Numbered from the stretch's first letter, positions 16,464 to 25,366 are shown. The stretch is 39,710 nt of DNA from an uncultured Clostridia bacterium (GCA_944350275.1 CALVOK010000045.1:1-39710), one strand, 5' to 3'. Notes: generated by a model from the sequence alone, not told the origin. Made by a program: numbers and translations.

Positions 16464-16826
16464 TTAGTTCAACTCTGGTTCTTCGTATTCAACATTTTCT
16501 TCATCTATTTGTGCAGAGCCTTCACCACAAACAAAATCATAAGCATAAGTTGGTGGTTTATTGCGATATAATGAAGCATTATTCGCAGTCACCCAAATAT
16601 AATTCCCACAACATGAAGTTGTAAATGCAGCAGAATCAGACTCGCTATCACTCCAAGACTCAATAGTATGCAACACATGATGTCCGCCCTCGTCAATTAC
16701 CACATAATGAAGAGTGTTTGTGCTGTTTGTACATCCATCAAGGCAATTTCTGTTTCCAAGACAAGAAGTTGCAGTAAGCATTGTAAGTGGTGCAAGTAAG
16801 ATTATACCAATTTTCTTAAGTTTCAT
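16464..16826 (-). CDS. Small Cys-rich lipoprotein
   Basis: The 120-residue product has a lipobox LTATSC ending at Cys22, so it should be exported and lipid-anchored. The mature part carries further cysteines (C28 and C32, a CC pair in TTSCCGNYIW, and one in FVCGEG) and an acidic tail EENVEYEEPELN. AAGGAG stands 5 nt before the ATG. It has a near-perfect promoter of its own. I do not recognise a family. Confidence 0.8.
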   Translation of the reverse strand: MKLKKIGIILLAPLTMLTATSCLGNRNCLDGCTNSTNTLHYVVIDEGGHHVLHTIESWSDSESDSAAFTTSCCGNYIWVTANNASLYRNKPPTYAYDFVCGEGSAQIDEENVEYEEPELN

Positions 16827-16849
16827 AAATTCTCCTTTTTTACAGACTT

Positions 16850-16878
16850 ATTATAAGTCATTTTTTTTAAATTGTCAA
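16850..16878 (-). promoter_or_regulatory. Consensus promoter of the lipoprotein gene
   Basis: TTGACA (16873-16878), 17-nt spacer, TATAAT (16850-16855) on the minus strand: both hexamers are perfect consensus. Confidence 0.85.
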
Positions 16879-16895
16879 TACTAGTTTTTTATTAT

Positions 16896-17363
16896 TTACA
16901 GATTTTTTGCATCTATAAAAGTCATACTTTTCATAATATTAACCACAAAAGAAAGATTCGCTTTGTAATTTTTTGTCTGCATATGTGAGCGATATATGCT
17001 AGAATTGTATAATTCGTACAGCAAAATCATATATTCATTTTGGTTTTCAAATATAAAATATTTTATAAAATGCTCTTCACTTTCAGCAAGCAATTTTGAT
17101 TCTATGGTTTTATAACCTCTTTGCTTTGCAAGTTGCTCCGAATCATATTCGGATAGACTATCAAAGTCGTGACTATTTGCCTCTTGAGCAATCTCGTCAA
17201 TCCACATAACATCATTCGTTTTTGAATTCCCAATAATTGCAACACATGGCTCCATGTTTTTGCTGTCTATGTTAAACCCTTTGAAGAACTCTTTTTTGTT
17301 GTAGACCACAACATCATTTGGCACATTAAATACCAGATTTTTCTCTTTAATAATTATATCCAT
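16896..17363 (-). CDS. Uncharacterised 155-aa protein
   Basis: AGGGAG precedes the ATG. There is no signal peptide. Alternating strands and the closing pattern ...FVVNIMKSMTFI are faintly like the Mog1/PsbP/DcrB fold, which I offer only as a hint. It lies between the two paralogous membrane protein genes, 60 nt after the upstream one, and may be on the transcript from 17935-17963. Confidence 0.65.
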   Translation of the reverse strand: MDIIIKEKNLVFNVPNDVVVYNKKEFFKGFNIDSKNMEPCVAIIGNSKTNDVMWIDEIAQEANSHDFDSLSEYDSEQLAKQRGYKTIESKLLAESEEHFIKYFIFENQNEYMILLYELYNSSIYRSHMQTKNYKANLSFVVNIMKSMTFIDAKNL

Positions 17364-17423
17364 ATTTACTCCCTAAAGAATTTTTATATCTCTTGCTAAA
17401 TATCCATGACATGAGATACACAT

Positions 17424-17912
17424 CTATCTAACAAGTGCCACTTCCACATTTCTATCTTCAAGACACTCATCAATATCTTTCTTCTCTTTTAAGTATAACC
17501 CTGCAAGTACTACACTTGTACCCAAAACAACATTGGATGAGATATTGATATATGCAAAAGTATTTTGTAGATTTGAAACGTTTTCATATTCATAGCGATA
17601 TACACTTGAAGAATTTTTCAAGATACTCAAAGCATTTTCTTCGGATACAATATCTGCAATCTTATCAATCTCGTCATTCTTAATTGCCTGTTCAATAGAC
17701 TCTGTAACAGCAGTTTTATATTCATCACTATTTACAAAATCTCTTCTAATTCTTCCTACATCATCACTTAAGTCGAGTAAATGAATTAGTGATGCAAGCG
17801 CGCAAATTCCAGATACTACAATACCAGCAATAGAAACTTTGCTGATAACAGATGCTTTTTTTCTTTCCTTGAGAATGGCATCAATAGAATCAAACTCTCT
17901 TTTTCTTTTCAT
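17424..17912 (-). CDS. Two-TM membrane protein (paralogue of the 15899-16441 product)
   Basis: I start at 17912, 4 nt after AGGAGAG; the longer frame to 18023 crosses the promoter and has no site. The 162 residues have a basic, charged N-terminus, a TM segment (about 22-43), an approximately 75-residue outer region with FVNSDEYKTAV, a second TM (about 124-142) and a charged tail. Topology and the FxNxDxEYxxAV motif are shared with the 15899-16441 protein. The function is unknown. Confidence 0.75.
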   Translation of the reverse strand: MKRKREFDSIDAILKERKKASVISKVSIAGIVVSGICALASLIHLLDLSDDVGRIRRDFVNSDEYKTAVTESIEQAIKNDEIDKIADIVSEENALSILKNSSSVYRYEYENVSNLQNTFAYINISSNVVLGTSVVLAGLYLKEKKDIDECLEDRNVEVALVR

Positions 17913-17934
17913 GTTCTCTCCTAAATACAGGGTT

Positions 17935-17963
17935 ATTCTACCACAATATCTTCCTATTGTCAA
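17935..17963 (-). promoter_or_regulatory. Promoter of the 17424-17912 gene
   Basis: TTGACA (17958-17963), 17-nt spacer, TAGAAT (17935-17940) on the minus strand. Confidence 0.75.
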
Positions 17964-18202
17964 TACCCACCAATTAAAATATGGCAAAATGATTGTATGA
18001 AAGAAAAGCCATTTAAAAAGCATTTATTTTCCATACACTGTAATATTAAAAGAATAATCATTTTAACGTCTCTAAAAAGCAATTAAAAACTTCACTATAA
18101 AGAAAGTGTATGCTTAATTGACAAGTGTACAGCAAACATCATATTAAAAACACCAAAACTCAACTAACTCTCTTGTCTTTTATTTTTTTTACTTGTGTTA
18201 AT
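17964..18202. other. Intergenic stretch
   Basis: A plus-strand TTGACA near 18118-18123 has no convincing -10 and no gene follows it. I see nothing else. Confidence 0.45.
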
Positions 18203-18247
18203 CTTTAAAAACCACATATCATGCCTTTAGGCAAAATATGTGGTTTT
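18203..18247 (-). terminator. Terminator of the coiled-coil protein gene
   Basis: AAAACCACATAT (18208-18219) pairs ATATGTGGTTTT (18236-18247) around an inner TGCC/GGCA hairpin; a T-run follows on the minus strand. Confidence 0.85.
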
Positions 18248-18253
18248 AGTATA

Positions 18254-18850
18254 TTATTCTCTTTCTTTATACTCTTCAAGTTCTTTTAATTCTTGTTCAA
18301 GACAATATTTTTTGTACGGTCTAGACAAATTCTTATCAATAAACTTTGCAAGTTCGGCAACGAATTTATTTCCAACTGCTCTTATTTCGCGTGATAAATC
18401 TTTATCTATTTTATTTTGGTAGTTTGTTGCTAAATCTGCTATCTCATTTAACAAATCATCTATATTCGTTGCAGTACTTTCCTTTGCACATATTTGCTTT
18501 ATCTGCTTAAGGATACTTACCTTGTAATCAGTTCTATTGTTGTGCTTTAATTCTTGTATTTGCTTGTCATAACCTTTAGCCATCTCGGTTATTTTTTCAA
18601 TTAAATCATTCTCTGAAATAGGTGCCCTATCACAATAAGATTCTTTGTCACCAACAAAATAAAATTTGAGATAAAGTTCTCTGATAAGACTTTTTAAGTG
18701 CCTAAAGTAAAAATCATCATAACATCTATAAATTGAAATATTATCAACCCATTCGATATTCTCACCTATATCACTTTTATTATCTACTGCTTTTTGAAAT
18801 TTACCTATGATATCTTTTAATTTTTCTTGATAATCTAAATATCTATCCAT
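18254..18850 (-). CDS. Uncharacterised coiled-coil protein, 198 aa
   Basis: AAAGGAT lies 8 nt before the ATG. The product is helical and highly charged, with heptad-like stretches (EKLKDIIGKFQKAVDNK; ELAKFIDKNL; EQELKELEEYKERE) and no membrane segment. It sits between the ankyrin-TM gene and the two-TM gene, with its own terminator. I do not recognise the family. Confidence 0.65.
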   Translation of the reverse strand: MDRYLDYQEKLKDIIGKFQKAVDNKSDIGENIEWVDNISIYRCYDDFYFRHLKSLIRELYLKFYFVGDKESYCDRAPISENDLIEKITEMAKGYDKQIQELKHNNRTDYKVSILKQIKQICAKESTATNIDDLLNEIADLATNYQNKIDKDLSREIRAVGNKFVAELAKFIDKNLSRPYKKYCLEQELKELEEYKERE

Positions 18851-18970
18851 AATAATTTATCCTTTTAATTATATTTATTGTAATATTATTTATCTTTTTG
18901 TCTACACAATCTTTCAAAATCGTCTAAATAATCAATCGTAATAAAAAGGTAAAATTTTGTATTCGATTTA

Positions 18971-19120
18971 TCACTCTATCTTATTATTCTCGCTATATCG
19001 CCTTACATATTTAATACTATCATAAGTCGACCTAAGCAGAACTTCAATTGTATTTGAGTAAGACTGATGGTCATACATACTATGTAATGAGTGTGTTAAA
19101 GTATACAAATTCTCAAGAAT
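18971..19120 (-). pseudogene. Possible gene remnant (C-terminal tail)
   Basis: One frame stays open from just after an in-frame stop at 19121 to the stop at 18971. It encodes a protein-like tail around HSMYDHQSYSNTIEV and RSTYDSIKYVRRYSE. There is no ribosome-binding site for the internal ATG at 19078. The last 21 nt (18974-18994) resemble 20968-20988 at 18 of 21 positions, and both translate to a SENN-containing C-terminus. It could instead be a short unrecognised gene. Confidence 0.35.
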
Positions 19121-19175
19121 TTAATAAAATTTTATGATAGTAAAATTTTATCATCACATAGTGTATAGTACATTT

Positions 19176-20819
19176 TTATAATAATTCAATCTCATCTACA
19201 TTGTCTTTCAATTGATTGTTTACAACTCCTGTTTTTGAACCTACTTTTTCTCTGACAATTTCGGTAAAACTTGAATGTTCTCCACGTATAAATTTAGCAT
19301 ACACCTCTTCCTGAGTAAGATCAGTGCCCTCAACCTCTATTCTTGCTCTGCATGACTCTAAAATTATATTACCATCAACTGCCCTGCCTTGAAGTGTGTC
19401 AACAAGGAAATAACTTACTCCTCTTGTCTCGTCCTTTACAACTTGTGAAATACTTGTAGTAACAGCACCTGAATTGATAAATGTTGTACTACCATGCGAG
19501 AACAATCCATACATATCGGCATCACCTACTACCTCAGGTCTTGTATATCTATATTCTCTTGAAATAGAATTGTTCATTGTGCTAGCCTCGGCTATATTTT
19601 CGATTTCACAAGCATAGGCATTGTTTACCGCATTGTTGAGTTGATTGTAAACCTCTACCATTGCTTCTTTTGTAGTATTTATTCTGCCACTTTCAGAATA
19701 GTTCCAAATATTTAAATCCCCAATACCTATATCGTGCTCTGGCGAATTGTAAGAACCAGCCCTCTCTGTTTGCTCGGCACTATTTACCGCATTTAATATA
19801 TTTCTTGCCTGAATTTCTGATATATTGAAGAAAACATTTAAATAATTGTTCTCCTTAAGTCCTGCAACTTGCTCTACGCTTGTACTTCCAAAGGCTTTTA
19901 AAATATAATCATTCTCGCCTTGTGCAAGTTCCATAGATGCAATATCAAAATTTGATAGGTTTGCCTTATTTGCAACAGTCTGTCCTAACTCTAATCTTTT
20001 ATTGCTAATATCGTTATTTGCATTATTAAGATTACTATCAATGACTGCCCAATTTATAACATGACCTACAAGTCCTAACAAAGTAACACCAGCAGCCCCT
20101 AAAACACTACATAAAGTAAATATAGCAACATCACTTCCATCTATATAAGAAATTTTTTCTTTTATCTTCTTTGCAACACTTTCATACCCATATTCTTTTC
20201 TTCCCATTCTAAAAGCCTTTCTAAATTCCCTAGGTAACTTTCGTGATTTTTTGTATACCTCACTTGAACAACCTTTTAATACCTCTTCCAATTGCTTTGG
20301 ATGGTCAGCACCTTTTTGTATAAGTGTTTCAACAATATCAGTTCGCCCTTTTTTAATTGCGCTTAAAATAGGATTTTGCAAATTTGGGTCTGCACCATGT
20401 TGGCATAGCATCTTTACGACATCATTATCATAATTTGCATGATACTCCGTTTTTGCGTTTTCAATTGCACACAAAAGAGGTGTCTTACCATTTTCATTAT
20501 AATTTGGGTCTGCACCTTTACTTAAAAAATACTTTGCACCACTTTCTTGTCTCTCCTTTAACGCAAAAAGAAGTCTTTTATTGATTTCATCCTTTCCAAT
20601 TAAGTTATTATTTATAAGTACATCAAAAATTTCTATATTTCTCCCAGTATAATATTCCCAACTATATTGTATGGTATCTAAATATGAGACTGAAGATTCT
20701 TTGAATTTCTTCACAAATTCATCATCAATTTTATCTTTATTCTCTTCAATCAGTTTTTGCAATTTTTCTGCATTCTCATCTTCAATTTCATGTAGCAATA
20801 AGTTTTCTAATTCTTCCAT
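19176..20819 (-). CDS. Ankyrin-repeat protein with a transmembrane segment
   Basis: The 547-residue product starts after AGGAGG. The N-terminal third is helical, with about three ankyrin repeats (82-172) shown by GADPNYNENGKTPLLCAI, HGADPNLQNPILSAI and KKGRTDIVETLIQKGAD. A basic stretch (190-222) precedes one TM segment (about 230-260). The C-terminal 285 residues have no recognised domain and are Asn/Ser/Glu-rich. With the basic stretch inside, the ankyrin repeats would be cytoplasmic and the C-terminal domain outside. It has its own promoter. A sensor or interaction protein is possible, but the function is unknown. Confidence 0.8.
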   Translation of the reverse strand: MEELENLLLHEIEDENAEKLQKLIEENKDKIDDEFVKKFKESSVSYLDTIQYSWEYYTGRNIEIFDVLINNNLIGKDEINKRLLFALKERQESGAKYFLSKGADPNYNENGKTPLLCAIENAKTEYHANYDNDVVKMLCQHGADPNLQNPILSAIKKGRTDIVETLIQKGADHPKQLEEVLKGCSSEVYKKSRKLPREFRKAFRMGRKEYGYESVAKKIKEKISYIDGSDVAIFTLCSVLGAAGVTLLGLVGHVINWAVIDSNLNNANNDISNKRLELGQTVANKANLSNFDIASMELAQGENDYILKAFGSTSVEQVAGLKENNYLNVFFNISEIQARNILNAVNSAEQTERAGSYNSPEHDIGIGDLNIWNYSESGRINTTKEAMVEVYNQLNNAVNNAYACEIENIAEASTMNNSISREYRYTRPEVVGDADMYGLFSHGSTTFINSGAVTTSISQVVKDETRGVSYFLVDTLQGRAVDGNIILESCRARIEVEGTDLTQEEVYAKFIRGEHSSFTEIVREKVGSKTGVVNNQLKDNVDEIELL

Positions 20820-20857
20820 TTTCCCTCCTAATTTGATATGAAAATCTTATTAACATT

Positions 20858-20886
20858 ATTTTACCATAAAAGGTATTGTTTGTCAA
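20858..20886 (-). promoter_or_regulatory. Promoter of the ankyrin-TM gene
   Basis: TTGACA (20881-20886), 17-nt spacer, TAAAAT (20858-20863) on the minus strand. Confidence 0.75.
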
Positions 20887-20935
20887 TAATCTCATAGATA
20901 AAATTGTGTAAGTAACCAAAGAAACCTAATGTAAC

Positions 20936-20966
20936 AAAAAAGTAGGCATTTTGATTTCTGCCTACC
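20936..20966 (-). terminator. Terminator downstream of the DUF402 gene
   Basis: GTAGGCA (20942-20948) pairs TGCCTAC (20959-20965), followed by six Ts on the minus strand. Confidence 0.85.
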
Positions 20967-21146
20967 TCTTTATCTCATTATTTTCGCTCTTCATTAGTTT
21001 CCATAAACAATATTTGTGGCATTATCACTTAAAAATTATCATTACTTATACCTCTTCACTAATCAAAAATCATAATAAAGTGTATACTGAAAGTTTGTAT
21101 CTATAAAAATATAGGGTTCATTTTAAAATTAAAATATGCTATAATT
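20967..21146. other. Intergenic stretch with a possible remnant
   Basis: Bases 20968-20988 resemble 18974-18994. No intact ORF is present. Confidence 0.35.
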
Positions 21147-21659
21147 TTAAAAATTTAAATATATACTATAATCTAAATTGATATATTTATTTGTTTTTGA
21201 TTTTATTTCACTTAATAGTTTATTCGCCGTATTGTGTGCCAAATCATACTTCGCTTTTGTAATTTTTCCATCACATAGTGCCTTATCAAGTTCGCTTTCG
21301 TCAGCAATAAAAACTTCCCCATTTAAAATTATTACATCAAGATAAAGGTCATCATAATATGGTATTTTACTTTCTTCGTCTATGCCATTGCCATTTGTAA
21401 TATCAAGATAATATTCTATTATTTCTTTTTTGTCATTGAAATAAACTCTTATATTATAGTTTTCGTTTAGAGGAGTTATCTCCATGATATAATAATTATT
21501 ATCCATCAAAACAGTACCATTTGAAGTTATAAAAGGGCTTTTAACTTTTTCAATCTTTTTAGCGCAAACGACAAAATCATTACTTTCATCGTAATAAAGT
21601 CTAAATTGATATGCACATACATCTCTTAAATATGTTTTACTTATAATTTTCTTTCTCAT
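21147..21659 (-). CDS. DUF402 domain protein
   Basis: The 170 residues fit the DUF402 pattern: IRVYFNDKKEIIEYYLDIT, then the acidic YYDDLYLDVIILNGEVFIADESELDKAL and a helical KAKYDLAHNTANKLL end. DUF402 includes nucleoside-diphosphate phosphatases and an RNA-binding RNase-like group; I cannot choose between them. There is no Shine-Dalgarno sequence. A TATTAT (21666-21671) sits 6 nt before the ATG, so the mRNA may be leaderless. A terminator lies about 180 nt downstream. Confidence 0.75.
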   Translation of the reverse strand: MRKKIISKTYLRDVCAYQFRLYYDESNDFVVCAKKIEKVKSPFITSNGTVLMDNNYYIMEITPLNENYNIRVYFNDKKEIIEYYLDITNGNGIDEESKIPYYDDLYLDVIILNGEVFIADESELDKALCDGKITKAKYDLAHNTANKLLSEIKSKTNKYINLDYSIYLNF

Positions 21660-21945
21660 AATAATATAATATCACAAAATTCTCTCAAAATACAAATATT
21701 TTATAAGAATTAAAAATTACACATTTAGTTACTTAATAATGTTATAAAAATTTCACTTTGCACTTCTATCAAGAGCAAACAAGAATTGAAATTAGTTATT
21801 AAAAGTGTAAATTCTCACATTTTACGAACATTGACTGTATATAAACTTTAATTCAATACCCGTGGGGTGCGAAGAAAAATTGTTCTATAATATTCATGAG
21901 GGTGTGGAGAAAAAAATAGAAATCATAGTTTATTAAAACTACGCA
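21660..21945. other. Intergenic stretch past the superoperon
   Basis: Apart from the -10-like TATTAT next to the DUF402 gene I see no feature. The genes that often follow rplQ in Firmicutes (ecfA/T, truA, rplM, rpsI) are absent. Confidence 0.5.
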
Positions 21946-21998
21946 AATAAAAAATCATTACATTTATATCGGATTTATTTGATATTTTTGTAATGATT
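21946..21998 (-). terminator. Terminator of the S10-spc-alpha superoperon
   Basis: An extended hairpin with outer arms AATCATTAC/GTAATGATT and inner GATA/TATC pairing is followed by a T-run on the minus strand, about 65 nt after the rplQ stop. Confidence 0.8.
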
Positions 21999-22061
21999 CT
22001 TTCTTTTAAGTATTCTAAAATCTTTAACTTTATAATATTCAACTAAAATAATATTAATAAA

Positions 22062-22571
22062 TTAAATCAATTCAACAATTGCCATTTCGGCACTGTCGCC
22101 TCTTCTTTGTCCAAGTTTTACAATTCTAGTGTATCCACCGCCTTGTCCAACTTCCTTTATTCTTGCTGAATACTTTGGTGCATAAAGGTTGAATATCTTC
22201 TCAAGAAGTGGATGGTTGATTCCTTGTGTTCTTGCTTCAAATGCAGAAAGAGACTCTTTTGGTTGTCGTTGTTCTTGTCTATCCATAAGATAAGCCATCA
22301 TTGCTCTACGTGCTTGCAACTTTTTTGGTCCATCATTAGAAACGGTTTTCTTAACCTTTATTCCCTTGTCGTCTTTAACTTCTTTGGTAACTTTAACGAT
22401 ATCTTCATAAGAGTTTATTGCAAGAGTTAAAATCTTTTCTGCCTTACTTCTAACTGCCTTAGCCTTAGCAAGAGTGGTTTCAACTTTACCAAACCATAAA
22501 AGGTCTGATACAAGTCCTCGTAACATAGAATTCTTTTCTTTACTTGGTCTACCTAATTTTGCATTAGCCAT
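22062..22571 (-). CDS. rplQ: 50S ribosomal protein L17 (with insertion)
   Basis: L17 binds 23S rRNA near the exit-tunnel side of the 50S subunit. The hallmark N-terminus (MANAKLGRPSKEKNSMLRGL) and the closing GGGYTRIVKLGQRRGDSAEMA are present. At 169 aa it is clearly longer than the usual 115-130. The extra residues lie mainly at about 54-85 (a Lys/Asp/Val-rich stretch) and 95-115. Last gene of the superoperon, 18 nt after rpoA. Confidence 0.96.
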   Translation of the reverse strand: MANAKLGRPSKEKNSMLRGLVSDLLWFGKVETTLAKAKAVRSKAEKILTLAINSYEDIVKVTKEVKDDKGIKVKKTVSNDGPKKLQARRAMMAYLMDRQEQRQPKESLSAFEARTQGINHPLLEKIFNLYAPKYSARIKEVGQGGGYTRIVKLGQRRGDSAEMAIVELI

Positions 22572-22589
22572 TATAATTCTCCTTTTAGT

Positions 22590-23540
22590 TTAATCTTCGT
22601 CCTTACGAAGTGAAAGTCCATAACTTTCAAGTTTAGCAATAACCTCATCAATAGATTTGATTCCAAGGTTCTTAACCTTAAGCATATCACTTCTAGATTT
22701 TTTGATAAGGTCTTCAACAGTGTTGATACCTGCTCTTTTCAAGCAGTTATATGAACGAACAGAAAGATCCATATCTTCAATAGGAAGTTCAAGAAGTTTA
22801 ACCTGTTTATCTTCTTCACGAGAAACCAAAATATCAGTGTTTGCAATTTGTGAGCAAAGGTCAACAAATAGATTGATATGTTCCATAACTATTTTACCAG
22901 CAAGTGCGACAATCTCTCTGGCTGGAGTTGTACCATTAGTCTCAACTTCAAGAGTAAGTTTATCATAATTTACACTTTGTCCCACACGAGTGCTTTCCAC
23001 ATTGAAATTAACTCTTTTAACAGGTGAGAAAAGTGAATCAATTGCTATATAGTCAATATCATTAAATTTGTTTTTATTCTCTGTATTTGGGACATATCCC
23101 CTTCCATTTCCTACCATGAGGTCAAGGTCAAGTACAGCACCTTCGTCCATTGTACAGATATGAAGATCAGGGTTTAAAATTTCCACCTCTGAATTTTCTT
23201 CAAAATCTCTGGCGGTTACCTCGCCTGCACCTGTCTTTCTAATGTGGAGATAGGTAACATAATCTTTGCTCTGGTCTCTACATTTTAGAGCAAGTTCTTT
23301 TAAATTTAAAATAATATCAACAACGTCCTCTGTTACACCCCTGATTGTTGAAAATTCATGAGAAACACCAGCAATTCTTACTGCAATTCCAGCAGAACCT
23401 GGCAATGCAGAGAGTAAAGTTCTTCTTAAAGCGTTTCCGAGTGTAATTCCATAGCCCTTTTCTAGAGGCTCAACAATAAACCTTGCAAACATTCCATTAT
23501 CTGTTTCTTCACAAGATATTCTTGGTCTTTCCATTTCCAT
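22590..23540 (-). CDS. rpoA: RNA polymerase alpha subunit
   Basis: The 316 residues contain the N-terminal dimerisation domain (EPLEKGYGITLGNALRRTLLSALPG) and the C-terminal DNA- and activator-binding domain (MDLSVRSYNCLKRAGINTVEDL; VKNLGIKSIDEV). GGGAGG lies 10 nt before the ATG. Its place between rpsD and rplQ is the standard alpha-operon order. Confidence 0.98.
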   Translation of the reverse strand: MEMERPRISCEETDNGMFARFIVEPLEKGYGITLGNALRRTLLSALPGSAGIAVRIAGVSHEFSTIRGVTEDVVDIILNLKELALKCRDQSKDYVTYLHIRKTGAGEVTARDFEENSEVEILNPDLHICTMDEGAVLDLDLMVGNGRGYVPNTENKNKFNDIDYIAIDSLFSPVKRVNFNVESTRVGQSVNYDKLTLEVETNGTTPAREIVALAGKIVMEHINLFVDLCSQIANTDILVSREEDKQVKLLELPIEDMDLSVRSYNCLKRAGINTVEDLIKKSRSDMLKVKNLGIKSIDEVIAKLESYGLSLRKDED

Positions 23541-23558
23541 AATATTAAAACCTCCCTA

Positions 23559-24185
23559 TTATCTTGAATAAAATTCAACGATAAGTTGTTCTTTGATATC
23601 AGAGTCGATATCTTCTCTGCTAGGAAGTGATAAGATTTTCCCAGTGAGTGAATTAGTATCAAATTCAAGCCACTTAGGCATAACAATTTTTGCTCCCCTA
23701 AGTTCCTTAAAATTGACATTTTCTTGCTTGTTTTCTTTAACAGCAATTACGTCACCAACTTTAACTTGATAAGAAGGTATATCAACACGTTTGCCATTGA
23801 CAGTTATAAGTCCATGGTTAACCATTTGGCGACATTGTTTTCTGCTTGCTCCAATTCCCATTCTATAGACAACATTGTCAAGTCGTCTTTCGATGAGAGT
23901 AAGCATAACCTCACCGGTTACACCTTGCATTTTATTCGCTTTTTCATAGTATTCTCTAAATTGATTTTCTAGAATACCATACATTCTTTTAACCTTTTGT
24001 TTTTCACGAAGTTGAGTGCCGTATTCTGAGAATGCCACTCTTCTTTTAGAGTTGCCATGTTGTCCAGGAATAACAGGACGTCTTTCCATAGCACACTTTT
24101 TAGATGTACATCTTTCACCCTTCAGAAAGAGTTTACATCCCTCACGTCTACATTGACGGCAATCAGGTTCAATAGTTCTTGCCAT
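23559..24185 (-). CDS. rpsD: 30S ribosomal protein S4 (zinc-binding form)
   Basis: S4 nucleates 16S rRNA 5' domain folding and in several bacteria represses its own operon. The 208 aa have a Cys-rich N-terminus (DCRQCRREGCKLFLKG, then CTSKKC), the C+ form that binds zinc, followed by the S4 RNA-binding domain (RRLDNVVYRMGIGASRKQCRQMV). No leader pseudoknot is evident here because the gene is internal to the operon. Confidence 0.98.
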   Translation of the reverse strand: MARTIEPDCRQCRREGCKLFLKGERCTSKKCAMERRPVIPGQHGNSKRRVAFSEYGTQLREKQKVKRMYGILENQFREYYEKANKMQGVTGEVMLTLIERRLDNVVYRMGIGASRKQCRQMVNHGLITVNGKRVDIPSYQVKVGDVIAVKENKQENVNFKELRGAKIVMPKWLEFDTNSLTGKILSLPSREDIDSDIKEQLIVEFYSR

Positions 24186-24200
24186 TTAGCCCATCTCCTT

Positions 24201-24602
24201 TTAAATTCTTCTTACTTTAGGAGGTCTGCAACCGTTATGAGCGATTGGAGAAACATCCTTTATCATGGTAACATTAAGTTCGCAGTTTGCAAGAGAACGA
24301 ATTGCAAGTTCTCTACCACTTCCTGGTCCTTTCACAAACACCTCAACAGATTTAATACCATGCTCTTTTGCGACTTTTGCAGCATCTTCTACGCAAGATT
24401 GTGCAGCGAATGGTGTGCTTTTCTTAGAACCTTTAAGTCCAAGTTTGCCCGAACTGCACCAAGACAAAACGTTACCGTCACAGTCAGTAAAAGTTACAAT
24501 AGTGTTATTAAAGGAAGTTTTGATATGAACTTGTCCTGCAGAGATATTTCTGCTAACTCTCTTCTTTGTAGTTTTTTTGTTTTGTGTATTTTTAGTAGCC
24601 AT
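24201..24602 (-). CDS. rpsK: 30S ribosomal protein S11
   Basis: A platform protein of the 30S subunit that contacts 16S rRNA near the E site. The 133 aa are canonical, with [33 protein letters not shown] and the C-terminal [15 protein letters not shown]. It lies 10 nt after rpsM. Confidence 0.98.
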   Translation of the reverse strand: MATKNTQNKKTTKKRVSRNISAGQVHIKTSFNNTIVTFTDCDGNVLSWCSSGKLGLKGSKKSTPFAAQSCVEDAAKVAKEHGIKSVEVFVKGPGSGRELAIRSLANCELNVTMIKDVSPIAHNGCRPPKVRRI

Positions 24603-24612
24603 ATTTTACTCC

Positions 24613-24990
24613 TTATTTACCTTTCTTTGAACTACCAGCGATAACTTTCTTAGGACCCTTTCTAGTTCTTGCATTATTTCTAGTGTTTTGTCCACGAACT
24701 GGAAGTCCCTTTCTATGACGAATGCCTCGATAACATCCTATTTCGCTAAGTTTTTTAATGTCCATGTCGACTTTTTTACGAAGTTCACCCTCAACAATGA
24801 GGTTGTGCTCAATATAATTACGAAGTTTAGCAACTTGATCATCAGTCAAATCTTTAACTCTGATATCAGCACTGACACCAGTTGCCTCACATATTTTGTT
24901 AGAAGTATCTCTGCCTATACCATATATATAAGTAAGACCGAGTTCTAATCTTTTTTCTCTGGGTAAATCTACACCAGCAATTCTTGCCAT
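24613..24990 (-). CDS. rpsM: 30S ribosomal protein S13
   Basis: A head protein that forms intersubunit bridges and touches the P-site tRNA. The 125 aa show the [20 protein letters not shown] start, the [14 protein letters not shown] helix and the basic [20 protein letters not shown] tail. AGGAT precedes the start by about 8 nt. Confidence 0.98.
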   Translation of the reverse strand: MARIAGVDLPREKRLELGLTYIYGIGRDTSNKICEATGVSADIRVKDLTDDQVAKLRNYIEHNLIVEGELRKKVDMDIKKLSEIGCYRGIRHRKGLPVRGQNTRNNARTRKGPKKVIAGSSKKGK

Positions 24991-25014
24991 TTAACTAATC
25001 CTCCATTTTTAATT

Positions 25015-25131
25015 TTAGCCTTGCACTTGTTTGTGTTTCGCACTTTTAGAGCAGATGACCATAATCTTTCCATCTCTCTTGATAACTCTACACTTATCAC
25101 AAATTGGCTTTACAGATGCTCTAACTTTCAT
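25015..25131 (-). CDS. rpmJ: 50S ribosomal protein L36
   Basis: This 38-residue gene encodes [19 protein letters not shown] followed by a short basic tail ending KHKQVQG. C11, C14, C27 and H33 form the zinc ribbon (C+ form). It follows infA by 13 nt, which is its normal place before rpsM. Confidence 0.97.
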   Translation of the reverse strand: MKVRASVKPICDKCRVIKRDGKIMVICSKSAKHKQVQG

Positions 25132-25144
25132 TTTTGTCTCCTTT

Positions 25145-25366
25145 TTAGCCCTTATCTCTCCAAGTTATACGCCCTTTTGTAAGGTCATAAGGGCTCATTT
25201 CGACTTTTACTTTGTCTCCTTCAAGAATTTTAATGTAATTTTTACGTAATTTTCCTGAAAGATAGGTTAGGATTTCATGACCATTAGATAGACGGACTCT
25301 GAAAGTAGTGTTTGGCAATACTTCAACCACTACCCCCTCAAATTCGATTACATCATCTTTTGACAT
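25145..25366 (-). CDS. infA: Translation initiation factor IF-1
   Basis: The 73-residue OB-fold protein binds the 30S A site during initiation. Family marks are [19 protein letters not shown], the [11 protein letters not shown] strand and [18 protein letters not shown]. Its first 14 nt overlap the KOW-domain gene, with its AAAGGAG inside that gene, so the two are likely translationally coupled. Confidence 0.98.
   Translation of the reverse strand: MSKDDVIEFEGVVVEVLPNTTFRVRLSNGHEILTYLSGKLRKNYIKILEGDKVKVEMSPYDLTKGRITWRDKG

Noticed and set aside
17913-18023. N-terminal extension of the 17424-17912 gene
   Set aside because: It spans a good promoter and lacks a start signal; AGGAGAG before 17912 fits far better.
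23462-23746. ORF overlapping rpoA and rpsD, suggesting a frameshift
   Set aside because: Both flanking genes are full-length with intact conserved ends, so this is an off-frame shadow.
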